In this document: one piece after another, positions 1 through 7,117 of the stretch
Layout: each line of letters opens with the position of its first letter
Position numbering within the stretch: the first letter of the stretch is position 1
Assembly: GCA_016194725.1 (NCBI GenBank)
Contig: JACQAW010000241.1
Span: 1 to 12,197, forward strand
Reading direction: 5' to 3'
DNA from: Deltaproteobacteria bacterium
GTDB lineage: Bacteria; Bdellovibrionota; UBA1018; UBA923
DNA: 12,197 nt
Made by a program: the position numbers and the translations under genes
Notes under the pieces: model-generated
The model's database searches: none
What the model saw: the letters and a program-made list of their open reading frames with translations, nothing else
What the model was told of the DNA's origin: nothing

Positions 1-2
1 CC

Positions 3-119
3 GCAGCCGGAAACGAATGGCAGTGTGAGACATATGGTGATGAGCAGAAAAAACTTCATGGCAGCGCCATTTGCATGGCTCATGCCAGGCCATGGCAAAT
101 ACGGAATCGATTCTACTGA
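3..119 (+). CDS. Possible C-terminal end of a gene entering from the left edge
   Basis: One forward frame is open from the window edge to a TGA at 117-119 and reads as a plausible soluble protein tail (…GNEWQCETYGDEQKKLHG…RNRFY). Another forward frame is also open, to a TAG near 139-141, so the choice of frame is uncertain and either could be chance. If real, the gene is convergent with the minus-strand gene ending at 192. No family is recognised. Third-position GC in this frame is not high, which argues against it. Treat it as a weak candidate only. Confidence 0.2.
   Translation, partial: AAGNEWQCETYGDEQKKLHGSAICMAHARPWQIRNRFY
69..100. repeat. Imperfect inverted repeat
   Basis: ATTTGCATGG (69-78) and CCATGGCAAAT (90-100) are complementary except for one bulged base, leaving an 11-base loop. 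No T-tract follows on either strand, so a classical intrinsic terminator is not supported. It lies between, or within the ends of, two probably convergent genes. Confidence 0.4.
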
Positions 120-160
120 ATCGTCGTTGGGATAGAGTGGCTCCCGGAAGGGACAAAATG

Positions 161-181
161 TCGGGCTTCTCGACGTCCCGA
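161..181 (-). terminator. Weak candidate terminator hairpin after the 192-692 gene
   Basis: TCGGG (161-165) pairs with CCCGA (177-181). Read on the minus strand, the hairpin sits about 10 bases past the stop codon at 192-194 and is followed by a short CATTTTG. The stem is only 5 bp and the T-run only 4, so this is weak evidence for rho-independent termination. Confidence 0.25.
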
Positions 182-191
182 ACCATTTCGT

Positions 192-692
192 TCAGCTCGG
201 GTGCAGTGTTTCCAGCTCAGAGTCGTTCGGAAACACCTTCCGAGCGAATCGAATCAGCTCTGCAAAGGCATCGGCCGTCAGCGAGGCGGCTCCCGACTCG
301 CTGGCTGCGCTGGTCGTCGCGGTATGATGCACGAAATCCACTTCGCCTGAAACGAAGCACACCGCAACATCGCCGACATCCTCGCCGCTGTAAAATCTGA
401 ATAGGATTCCCGAATCGAATACCCCCTCGCCCTGGCGACTGGCGAACGTGCCAGGATCGAGCAGCAGTCGTTTGATCGATGAATGCTGGCGGACGCTCAG
501 GTCTGGCCCCTGGCGCAAGACCACCAGATTCCGGAACGGCCCGGAAGCGGCAGCACCGTCGCGCACGCGATAGATCTCGACTCTTATTGAATTTTCGATC
601 AGCGCATCCATTGCTACAAGGATAATCGCCGCTCCGGGGACTGCAAGCAGATCCGTCGCGGGACTTCTTATCGCCTGCAAGGGGCGTTTCAT
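192..692 (-). CDS. Hypothetical protein with N-terminal hydrophobic segment
   Basis: This is a 166-residue protein when started at the ATG at 690-692; a GTG at 699-701 would add three residues. Neither start has a strong ribosome-binding site. Residues about 14-32 (DLLAVPGAAIILVAMDALI) are hydrophobic and may be a membrane anchor or a poor signal peptide, and a later start at the internal ATG (MDALIENS…) is possible. The middle looks beta-rich (ILFRFYSGEDVGDVAVCF), followed by a Ser/Ala-rich linker and a C-terminal amphipathic helix ending in KVFPNDSELETL. I do not recognise the family and assign no function. It is divergent from the transglutaminase gene at 789, with 96 bases between the two starts that must hold both promoters. 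Coding status rests on the intact frame and the ordinary protein-like composition. Confidence 0.6.
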   Translation of the reverse strand: MKRPLQAIRSPATDLLAVPGAAIILVAMDALIENSIRVEIYRVRDGAAASGPFRNLVVLRQGPDLSVRQHSSIKRLLLDPGTFASRQGEGVFDSGILFRFYSGEDVGDVAVCFVSGEVDFVHHTATTSAASESGAASLTADAFAELIRFARKVFPNDSELETLHPS

Positions 693-696
693 CCCG

Positions 697-758
697 TGCA
701 CAAGGGTTCTGGCCGCGCGCGCCCGCCTGAAACCGGCTGGTCTGTTCTTTGCACAAGG
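697..758. repeat. 9-bp direct repeat in the divergent intergenic region
   Basis: TGCACAAGG occurs at 697-705 and again at 750-758. CTGGCC (709-714) and GGCCAG (757-762) also form an inverted pair. The first copy touches the start of the minus-strand gene and the second lies upstream of the transglutaminase RBS, so they could be operator half-sites. They are short enough to be chance. Confidence 0.3.
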
Positions 759-788
759 CCAGGATCAAATCCAATAAGGGGGACCATC

Positions 789-2237
789 ATGAACTTGCAG
801 CACTCCGTGATGCTGGCGCTTTTGCCAGCAATCGCCATAGGCGTTGGCGCGCGCGCCGAAACTTTCTCGACGTCTGAATTCGGTCGTAACGCGCGAATAC
901 GCGCACGCCTGGACGCTTTCGATGCCCATCCCGAAGACGTCTTGAACCGACGAGCCCGGGTAATCGAAAATATCCGCCGCAGCGAAGTCTTCGGCCTCGA
1001 TGCCACGGCCCCTTATCTCGAAAATGATTCCGCGGCCAATCTGGTCGATGAGCTGAAATACACCGATCTGGTTGCGATGGAAAGCGCGGGCCTGCTCAGG
1101 GCCCGGCTCGCGGAGCAACCCTGGTCAGGCGACTACTGGCCCGTTTACCGCGGCATGATCGCCAAGCGCTACGCCGAAGACCCCCGCCATTTCTCGGTGG
1201 ATTGGAAGGCAAATCACGACAAATATCTGGAAGGCGCCAACTCGACCTCGATCGACACGCTTTCGCCGGCCGAAAAATACGACCTGCTCATGGGCGACAG
1301 CGCCCGCGCCTTGACCAAGGCGATGTGGGAAGAAGGCCGTCCTTACTATGAGCGCTTCAATACGGTGGAGCATTGGATGGGTTTGTGTCACGGCTGGGCA
1401 CCGGCTTCTTACATGATGCCGCGTCCCGCACATGCCATCGAGGCGCTGGCCGCCGATGGGCAAACGCGAATTCGTTTTTACCCCGACGATCTCAAAGCGC
1501 TCGCCACTTTATTGTGGGCCAAAGCCCCGGCTGAAACCCGTTTCATCGGCGGCCGATGCAACGAGAAAACACCCGTGCTCGACGAGAACGGACGCCTCAA
1601 GAACCCGGATTGCTTCGACACGAACCCCGGGACCTGGCACCTTTCGGCAGTCAATCAGCTTGGGCATTCGCGCCGTTCGTTCGTCATGGATTCCGCATAC
1701 GACTATCAGGTCTGGAACCAGCCGCTTTATTCCTATAGCTATTCATATTTCAATCCCGAAACCCGCGAGCCCGTGCCCAGCATGGACCAGGCCAAAACCG
1801 AACTTAAAGACTTCACGAAAGACAAGTTTCAGAAATATCGTTCGCCCGACGCCGTTTCGATAGTGGGAATCGCGATGGACGTGACTTACATGACCGAAAA
1901 TCCGCCCACTCATAACGAGTCCAATGCGGCCGATGCCGACTCGCGCATGACGGTCACTTATCTTTACGACGTCGAGCTGGACCAGAACGGAACCATCATC
2001 GGCGGCGAATGGTACGAGAAAGTACACCCGGACTTTCTCTGGAGCCCCGTGCGCGGCGGACGGGCCCAGGCGCTGGGTGATCGCCTTCTGGAGCGTGCTC
2101 GCGACCGCAGCCGCTGGGACGCCCACGCACCCATTCCCGAGCTTTGGCAGCGGGCCTCGACCATATCATCAGAACGTGGCCAGCCGCTGGCTCGCGTGAT
2201 CGAAACCCTGGTTACCTTGTCAAACGCGGGTCTTTGA
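789..2237 (+). CDS. Secreted transglutaminase, 'TGase elicitor' (Phytophthora GP42-like) family
   Basis: The 482-residue protein starts at the ATG at 789, which has a strong AAGGGGG ribosome-binding site at about 776-782. Longer upstream readings lack such a site and would bury the signal peptide. Residues 1-23 are a Sec-type signal peptide ending ARA|ET. The family match is judged from remembered motifs: GLCHGWAPAS around Cys200 (predicted nucleophile), the FVMDSAYDYQVWNQP block with Asp301, nearby His284 and His293, and GGEWYEKVHPDFLW with His413 near the C terminus. Family members crosslink proteins through glutamine-lysine isopeptide bonds, and the oomycete enzymes are cell-wall proteins known as plant defence elicitors. 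Which His and Asp complete the triad cannot be settled by eye. The protein is presumably exported to the periplasm or secreted. The next gene is 197 bases downstream and is probably a separate unit. A papain-like cysteine peptidase would be the main alternative. Confidence 0.8.
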   Translation: MNLQHSVMLALLPAIAIGVGARAETFSTSEFGRNARIRARLDAFDAHPEDVLNRRARVIENIRRSEVFGLDATAPYLENDSAANLVDELKYTDLVAMESAGLLRARLAEQPWSGDYWPVYRGMIAKRYAEDPRHFSVDWKANHDKYLEGANSTSIDTLSPAEKYDLLMGDSARALTKAMWEEGRPYYERFNTVEHWMGLCHGWAPASYMMPRPAHAIEALAADGQTRIRFYPDDLKALATLLWAKAPAETRFIGGRCNEKTPVLDENGRLKNPDCFDTNPGTWHLSAVNQLGHSRRSFVMDSAYDYQVWNQPLYSYSYSYFNPETREPVPSMDQAKTELKDFTKDKFQKYRSPDAVSIVGIAMDVTYMTENPPTHNESNAADADSRMTVTYLYDVELDQNGTIIGGEWYEKVHPDFLWSPVRGGRAQALGDRLLERARDRSRWDAHAPIPELWQRASTISSERGQPLARVIETLVTLSNAGL

Positions 2238-2434
2238 GGAGCTTATTTCTTCGGAAGCAACGGGCTGCTTCGAATCCAGCACCTGGTGCGCGAGCGGGTT
2301 CGGCGGGACAAAGGGACCCAGGGTGGGATTATTTGCTTCAGTCGGCCTGTCGGATGCGGCGAATTCAAACAGAAAAGGGATCGCCTACGCTTGGCCGTCA
2401 AGTTGCAATTCATAGCTTGCAGGAGACTTTCGAT
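2238..2434. other. Intergenic region with a small hairpin
   Basis: These 197 bases separate the transglutaminase from the CBS-REC gene. GAAGCA (2254-2259) pairs with TGCTTC (2266-2271), 17 bases after the upstream stop. It is a 6-bp stem extendable to 8 with a bulge, but no T-run follows, so termination is not established. No convincing -35/-10 pair was found for the downstream gene. The forward frame is open across much of this stretch, but it has no good start and reads as arginine-rich noise. Confidence 0.4.
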
Positions 2435-3295
2435 ATGAGCCTTACTGCAAAAGCTGAAAATCAAACATCCTTGGAACGTGCCCTGGCAGAGGTTACGCGC
2501 CGCTACCCGCTCGAGGCGGCCATGGTCCTGTCCGGCGACACGACCGTCGAGGACTGCGCGTCGAAGATGAAGGAACACGGGCTTACCGGAGTCGTGATTT
2601 CGGAATCCCCGCGTACGCTCGACGGCATATTCACTGATCGCGATCTGTTTCTGAATTTGAATTCTAAAGTCGCGAATTTGATCTGGACCGCGCCGGTTCG
2701 CACCGTGATGAGCTGGCCGCTCATCACGGTGAGCCCGGAGCTGATTCATGAGGCACCCGCGATCATGGCCCGGAACAAACTGCGGCATCTGCCCGTGGTC
2801 ATGAATGCCGAGGGCCGGATTCCCTCTGTGCTGGGGCTGCTGACCATGGATTCGATTTTCAATCAGAATGTCGAAGCGAAAGCGAGCTTTCTCGATTATG
2901 CAGCTGGCGACCGTGCCGTGAATCCGATCGGTGTTTTGAGCGAAGACAAGTTTCTGGCCGGACGTATCACGGAAACACTGGGCGAAATGAGCAATGTCAG
3001 GGTACGCACGATTCGTCGCGCCGAAACGATGCTGCCCAATCTATTGGCGTCCGTGGCCGATGGAATCAACAGCCTCGTGATCGACGTCGACGATTACGAC
3101 GTGCGCAAGCTGGGACGCCTGCTTCGCTTGGTGCTGGGTTTTTCAAAGATGCGGAAGATCGTTCTTGTTTTCAGCAGCGCCGCCATCGAGGACGCGATGA
3201 GGACACTGCTCAAACAGCTGGCCTCGACGCCGCCCTTCACCTTGCTGGCAAAGCCCGTCGAGGCCCGTGAGCTGATTTCCATTTTCAGCATCTGA
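2435..3295 (+). CDS. CBS-domain pair fused to a REC-like receiver domain
   Basis: The 286-residue cytoplasmic protein starts at the ATG at 2435, with AGGAG at 2421-2425. The same frame is open far upstream but has no plausible start there. Residues about 30-85 form a first CBS motif (VEDCASKMKEHGLTGVVI, GIFTDRDL) and about 90-142 a second (VMSWPLITVSPELIHEA, HLPVV, GLLTMDSI). Such pairs commonly bind adenine nucleotides, S-adenosylmethionine or c-di-AMP. From about 164 the sequence follows a receiver fold: acidic pair E170-D171 after GVLS, phosphoacceptor candidate D217 in SLVIDVDD, S247/S248 at the end of the VLVFSS strand, and K273 in LLAKPV. All canonical REC positions are present in conservative form, so phosphorylation is possible. 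There is no DNA-binding or enzymatic output domain. It may integrate nucleotide level and phosphorelay input by protein contacts. The cyclase remnant follows only 6 bases after its stop. Confidence 0.75.
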   Translation: MSLTAKAENQTSLERALAEVTRRYPLEAAMVLSGDTTVEDCASKMKEHGLTGVVISESPRTLDGIFTDRDLFLNLNSKVANLIWTAPVRTVMSWPLITVSPELIHEAPAIMARNKLRHLPVVMNAEGRIPSVLGLLTMDSIFNQNVEAKASFLDYAAGDRAVNPIGVLSEDKFLAGRITETLGEMSNVRVRTIRRAETMLPNLLASVADGINSLVIDVDDYDVRKLGRLLRLVLGFSKMRKIVLVFSSAAIEDAMRTLLKQLASTPPFTLLAKPVEARELISIFSI

Positions 3296-3301
3296 GCGGG
3301 G

Positions 3302-3667
3302 TTGAATCCTCTCACCCTGCGCAGACCCAGGTTAACGGACGATCGTCACTTCGCGGTCTTCCGGCCCATCTGGCAGGAAATGGGCGATGACCGCCATGCC
3401 TCGTGGGTGGAGTCGGGCGATTCGAATGTCTTCGTCGACGGGGCCCGGCTTATCGAAATGGAACGCCTGGTGACCGAAAAAAACGAAACCGATAATCTGG
3501 TCATCGTGCCAGCCGAGCTGGTCACGCGCGTTACCGATCCTTTGGCGCGCAAACGGTGGCTGTTCACCGCCCGCGACTTTCGCGCCAAAAACGGCAAGAG
3601 CTATCGAGTCGCCGCCTACTCCTCGTCGCTTGACCCCAGTGGCAAGCTCGTGCGCCTCATCGCCTGA
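3302..3667 (+). pseudogene. Orphan C-terminal fragment of a receptor-type nucleotidyl cyclase
   Basis: The 121-codon frame begins with a TTG at 3302 and has no clear ribosome-binding site; the next ATG is near 3380. From about 3346 it aligns with the last 120 or so residues of both full-length cyclases in this window. FRPIWQEMGDD matches IKPVWEEMGVG and IRPVWEEMAGG; WVESGDSNVFVDGARLIEMER matches the W-E-x-(A/G)-G-(D/N)-(T/S)…FVEASRLL-(E/D)-x-ER block; KNGKSYRVAAY matches KHGSRYSIAAY. The membrane receptor part and the half of the cyclase domain holding the two metal-binding aspartates are missing, so it cannot be catalytic alone. Homology stops abruptly just after the CBS-REC stop, suggesting a deletion removed the 5' part of a third paralog. 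The remaining frame has no stops or frameshifts, so the loss is recent or the fragment is retained. A small regulatory protein is a less likely alternative. Confidence 0.7.
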
Positions 3668-3697
3668 CCGGACCTTACGTGGTAAAACAATGTCCGG
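3668..3697. repeat. Nested inverted repeat between convergent genes
   Basis: CCGGAC (3668-3673) pairs with GTCCGG (3692-3697), and TTAC/GTAA inside it can form a second small stem. It starts right after the cyclase fragment's stop and precedes the convergent aldolase end at 3805. There is no T-tract on either strand, so it is a possible but unproven RNA 3'-end structure. The remaining bases to 3804 hold an A6 run at 3731-3736 but no hairpin that would make a proper terminator for the aldolase. Confidence 0.4.
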
Positions 3698-3804
3698 GCA
3701 CCAGGCGTCTACACCCTCAAATGCGAATTCAAAAAACTGTGAGCAACAACTGCGGCGCGGGTGGCTGCAACCACATCTTCATCATTGGAGGCCTTTTCGT
3801 GTTT

Positions 3805-4866
3805 TCAGCTTCTGCCGATATTGTTCAGGTCTTCGAACGCGCCCTTGAGCCGCTTGACCAGATTGTCTTCGCCTTTGCGCAGCCAGACGCGGGGGTCGTA
3901 GTATTTCTTGTTAGGTGCGTCGGGGCCGTCCGGGTTACCGAGCTGGCCTTGCAGATAGGCTTTCTTGCTTTCGTAGAAATCCTTGATGCCTTCCCAGAAG
4001 GCCCACTGCATGTCGGTGTCGATGTTCATCTTCACCACGCCATATTCCAAGGCCTCGCGTATTTCGTGTTTTTCCGAGCCCGAGCCGCCGTGGAAAACGA
4101 ATGAAACGGGTTTCGTGGCAGTGCCGAATTTCTTCTGAACGTGGTCCTGCGAGTTTTTTAGAATTACCGGTGAAAGCTTCACGTTTCCCGGCTTGTAGAC
4201 GCCGTGAACGTTGCCAAACGAGGCCGCGATGGTGAAGTTCGCGCCCACTTCTTTCAAGTGCGAATAGGCGTAGGCCACGTCTTCGGGCTGGGTATAGAGC
4301 TTGGAGTTGTCGACCTCGGAGTTGTCGACTCCGTCCTCTTCGCCACCGGTGACGCCCAGCTCGATTTCGATTCCCGTTTGCATGGCATTCATGCGCTGAA
4401 AGTATTTCGCGCTGATTTCGATATTTTCTTCCAGCGGCTCTTCGGAAAGGTCGAGCATGTGCGAGGAAAAAAGAGGTTTCTTGTATGCTTTGAAATGCGC
4501 TTCGCCGGCAGCGAGCATGCCGTCTACCCAGGGCAGGATTTTTTTCGCGGCATGGTCGGTATGAATCACGACTGGAACACCGTAGTGCTCGGCCAGCAGT
4601 TGAATGTGGTGGGCCGCTGAAATCGCGCCCAGCGCCGCGGCCTTGTCGTTTTCCAGCTTCAGCGATTTGCCCGCGTAAAACTGGCCGCCGCCGTTCGAGA
4701 ACTGAATGATGACGGGAGAGCTCACCATTTTTGCCGTTTCGAGAACGGAGTTCACCGAGTCGGTGCCAATCGCGTTGACCGCGGGCAGAGCGAATTTATT
4801 CTCTTTCGCGTACTGGTAAAGGTCGTGCAGGGCCGAGCCGAAAACCAGGCCGGGTTTAAGTTTCAT
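3805..4866 (-). CDS. fbaA: Class II fructose-bisphosphate aldolase
   Basis: The 353-residue cytoplasmic zinc enzyme cleaves fructose 1,6-bisphosphate to glyceraldehyde 3-phosphate and dihydroxyacetone phosphate, and runs the reverse in gluconeogenesis. It resembles the long E. coli FbaA form in length and motifs: VIHTDHAAKK with catalytic Asp104 and zinc ligand His105, IEIELGVTGGEEDGVDN with Glu169, FGNVHGVYKPGNV with His221, FHGGSGS with His259, NIDTDMQWA, and the C-terminal KYYDPRVWLR. These positions are offset by five from the E. coli residues as I remember them. The start ATG (4864-4866) overlaps the stop of the upstream receptor-cyclase as ATGA, and an AAAGGA ribosome-binding site lies nine bases upstream inside that gene. 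The two are therefore probably one operon with translational coupling. No other glycolytic gene lies nearby, an unusual setting for a central metabolic enzyme. All active-site residues appear intact. Confidence 0.95.
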   Translation of the reverse strand: MKLKPGLVFGSALHDLYQYAKENKFALPAVNAIGTDSVNSVLETAKMVSSPVIIQFSNGGGQFYAGKSLKLENDKAAALGAISAAHHIQLLAEHYGVPVVIHTDHAAKKILPWVDGMLAAGEAHFKAYKKPLFSSHMLDLSEEPLEENIEISAKYFQRMNAMQTGIEIELGVTGGEEDGVDNSEVDNSKLYTQPEDVAYAYSHLKEVGANFTIAASFGNVHGVYKPGNVKLSPVILKNSQDHVQKKFGTATKPVSFVFHGGSGSEKHEIREALEYGVVKMNIDTDMQWAFWEGIKDFYESKKAYLQGQLGNPDGPDAPNKKYYDPRVWLRKGEDNLVKRLKGAFEDLNNIGRS

Positions 4867-6992
4867 GTGAGAGTCCTTTCGCCGGTACCAATAACATATC
4901 GGGGCTGAAATGTCGCTAAGGCCGCCGTCTTTAAGGGGGCTGCTTCCGCGGAGGCAGTTGGGTCATAGGCTGCGATCGAATACCGGCTTCCATGCTTGTC
5001 GCTGGCGGCGTGGGCGCGCGCCGTGAATTTCGGCCCCAGCGCCGGCTGGGTTTCGAGGAGTCGTGTCGCCAGCGCCTCCTGCACGACGACCAGGGTGGTG
5101 GTCTTATCCTTTGAGGCAAGCTTGCGTTCGAACTCGAGCAGCCGGCTGGCTTCGACGAACGGCGTGGTGTCGCCGGCTTCCTCCCAGTAGGCTTCGCGCG
5201 CGCCTACTCCCATCTCTTCCCAGACGGGTTTGATGGCGCCCTCGGCAAGCGCGGCACGAAAATGAAAACCCTTTGCTCCCGCCGGATAGACTCCTCGGCT
5301 GCGGAAACCTTCTTCGAGAAGGCCCGAAGCCTGCTCCATCTCGTCTACGGCCGTGAGTGCGCTCAGGATGGGATGCGGGCTTTTGTCGCCGTCGAAAAAT
5401 CCGATGATCTCATCGCCTTTTTTGCTGATCACTGTACCGCCCTGCTTCATGATAGCGGTGTAGAAATGCGCGCGCCAGATGGCCACCAGATTCTCGCCGT
5501 CCGAATGTTCGGCGCGATAGCGGTAGAAAGGCTCCGAGCTCTTCAAGTCCGCAACGAGCATGATGCCTTTGATCTGCGCGGGCAGCTCGTCGCGTCGGTG
5601 GTACTCGGATACGGGGGTCTTGGCGATGAGCTTTTCCCGCTCGCTGTACTCCGTAAAAACGATGCTGCTCAGAAAACAGACCAGTCCGAGATGGGCAAAG
5701 CGGTACCAGTAGATATGCTCCGTCATTGAGGCGATGCCACCGGAAAGAATCACGTTTACCAGGGCAAGGCCGGTCAAACCTACGGCAAGCAAAGTAAGTC
5801 GCAGGATACGCTGGGGCAGATAGGTTCCCCGCGTCTTCTGCGCTTGGAGGTAATAGGCCTGTACCAGGCAAGCCAGGGCTCCCAATACATAGAGCGCGGG
5901 AGTTATTCGCCCCATCATCGTTTCTCGGAATAGCTGCTTGGTCTCCGAGTCGTGAAGAGCTATGATCATTAGTGTGGGTAGCGCCAGCGATATTGGGATG
6001 GTCCAGCGGAAGATAACGCGGCGGAATCGGGCGAAGGACAGCCCTACCAGCATCGCGAAGCTTCCTTCAAGGAAGCGCATGTAGATGTTGAACTTGACGT
6101 TGGTGTCAGGCGACATTCTAGAAAAAATCAGATCGATGTATTTTGCCTGAGCAAGCGCGTTTACCAAGGCATAAATCGCCATGTAGAAATATTCCTGTTT
6201 CGATTTGGCGGCATGCCAGAATACCAGGAACATGCAGGCTATAAGCGCGTTTGCGATGAAAATGGAAAAAGGTCGCACTCGATTCACGAGTGAAATGAAG
6301 GTCGTGTACGAGGCCGCGCGTTCGTGGGTAATGAAGCCTTCCTCGCCCATGCCAGTGTTCAGGAAGTCGGGGAACGGGTGCTCAGAGTCGGGCATGATCT
6401 CTATGGCTATGTACAGAGGCGCGCTTTGCGCCAGGCGCTCAATCGGAAGCGGGATGACGATCGGATCGACTTCCTGGCGCCCGCCCTCAAGAAGGTAGTG
6501 ACCGTCGATCCAGATACGATAGGGGGCTCTTATCCAACCCAACAGAAGATGATTGGCCCGGACCTGACGGGCCGATTGCAATATCGAAGCGGGAATCTGA
6601 GCACCAAGCCAAAACTCGGGGCTTGTCTTCACGCGGCTCCGGTGTTCTCGATCGACTCGTTTCGTGGAGCTGCCCCAAAGACTTGGTTCTTCGGGACTTG
6701 CCGTGCACCCGGACTGGTGAGCCGCGCCGTATGCACAGGGCTGGGACGACTGTTTGTAAAGTACGTGCCATAACTCTTTGGGAATGAGCACGTTGGGTTT
6801 CGCGACATGCCAATCTTGCAGCTGCTGAATCACCGCCGGCAGGAACAAAATCGCGCAGGCCAGCACCAGCGTGCTTACGAGATAGTATTTTCCGCGGATG
6901 CGCACCGGGTTCTTCTTCGCTTGCACATCTTCGGCAGTCTGGTGAGTGCGGCGAGCAAACTCTCTTAGAGTTCCGCCGAGTTTGATTCCCAT
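4863..6992 (-). CDS. 7TMR-DISM-like membrane receptor with C-terminal class III nucleotidyl cyclase domain
   Basis: This 709-residue protein has a short cytoplasmic N terminus and a membrane helix at about 37-56. A periplasmic domain spans about 58-238 with beta-rich, jelly-roll-like features (YRIWIDGHYLLEGG, PLYIAIEI) and Cys86/Cys96 in C-x9-C. Seven further helices lie at about 239-450, and the cyclase domain at about 475-680. The layout recalls 7TMR-DISM receptors, whose outer domains are thought to bind carbohydrate-like ligands. In the cyclase domain, Asp482 (LVADLKSSEPFY) and Asp527 (SKKGDEIIGFF) fit the two metal-binding aspartates of class III cyclases. The usual GDTVNLAARLE block appears as GDTTPFVEASRLLE, so the transition-state Asn seems absent while the Arg remains. 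The product (cAMP, cGMP or other) cannot be read from the sequence. The ATG at 6990-6992 has a modest GAAGAG site upstream. Its stop overlaps the aldolase start by 4 bp. It is paralogous to 8281-10377, and the linker KTPVSEYHRR is identical in both. Confidence 0.85.
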   Translation of the reverse strand: MGIKLGGTLREFARRTHQTAEDVQAKKNPVRIRGKYYLVSTLVLACAILFLPAVIQQLQDWHVAKPNVLIPKELWHVLYKQSSQPCAYGAAHQSGCTASPEEPSLWGSSTKRVDREHRSRVKTSPEFWLGAQIPASILQSARQVRANHLLLGWIRAPYRIWIDGHYLLEGGRQEVDPIVIPLPIERLAQSAPLYIAIEIMPDSEHPFPDFLNTGMGEEGFITHERAASYTTFISLVNRVRPFSIFIANALIACMFLVFWHAAKSKQEYFYMAIYALVNALAQAKYIDLIFSRMSPDTNVKFNIYMRFLEGSFAMLVGLSFARFRRVIFRWTIPISLALPTLMIIALHDSETKQLFRETMMGRITPALYVLGALACLVQAYYLQAQKTRGTYLPQRILRLTLLAVGLTGLALVNVILSGGIASMTEHIYWYRFAHLGLVCFLSSIVFTEYSEREKLIAKTPVSEYHRRDELPAQIKGIMLVADLKSSEPFYRYRAEHSDGENLVAIWRAHFYTAIMKQGGTVISKKGDEIIGFFDGDKSPHPILSALTAVDEMEQASGLLEEGFRSRGVYPAGAKGFHFRAALAEGAIKPVWEEMGVGAREAYWEEAGDTTPFVEASRLLEFERKLASKDKTTTLVVVQEALATRLLETQPALGPKFTARAHAASDKHGSRYSIAAYDPTASAEAAPLKTAALATFQPRYVIGTGERTLT

Positions 6993-7117
6993 CAGATACT
7001 CTTCGGATGCCTTGGGCTTTAAACTTATATATAGTCAAATAGCTGAAATTATTATTGATTTATATATGATGATAATGGTCGGATATTATTATAAAATCGG
7101 TCTTGGGGGCTGCTTAA
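6993..7117. promoter_or_regulatory. AT-rich divergent promoter region
   Basis: These 125 bases separate the minus-strand receptor-cyclase operon from the plus-strand cysteine-rich protein gene. Positions 7021-7098 are strikingly AT-rich against their surroundings, with TTATATAT-type blocks near 7025 and 7060, GATAAT at 7071-7076 and TATAAA at 7090-7095. On the minus strand TATATA/TATAAG elements lie about 30-40 bases before the start at 6992. Promoters in both directions are very likely here, but I could not find a confident -35/-10 pair at 16-18 spacing for either, so exact elements are not assigned. Confidence 0.55.

Noticed and set aside
696..788. N-terminal extension of the transglutaminase gene to a GTG at 696
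   Set aside because: The ATG at 789 has a strong RBS and begins directly with a signal peptide; the extension would bury it.
3731..3804. Terminator for the aldolase operon using the T6 run on the minus strand
   Set aside because: The T-run at 3731-3736 is not preceded by a usable GC-rich hairpin; the best nearby stem (GTGG/CCAC) is 4 bp and too far away.
4204..4620. Plus-strand open frame inside the aldolase gene
   Set aside because: The opposite strand carries all class II aldolase active-site motifs; this frame is a shadow.
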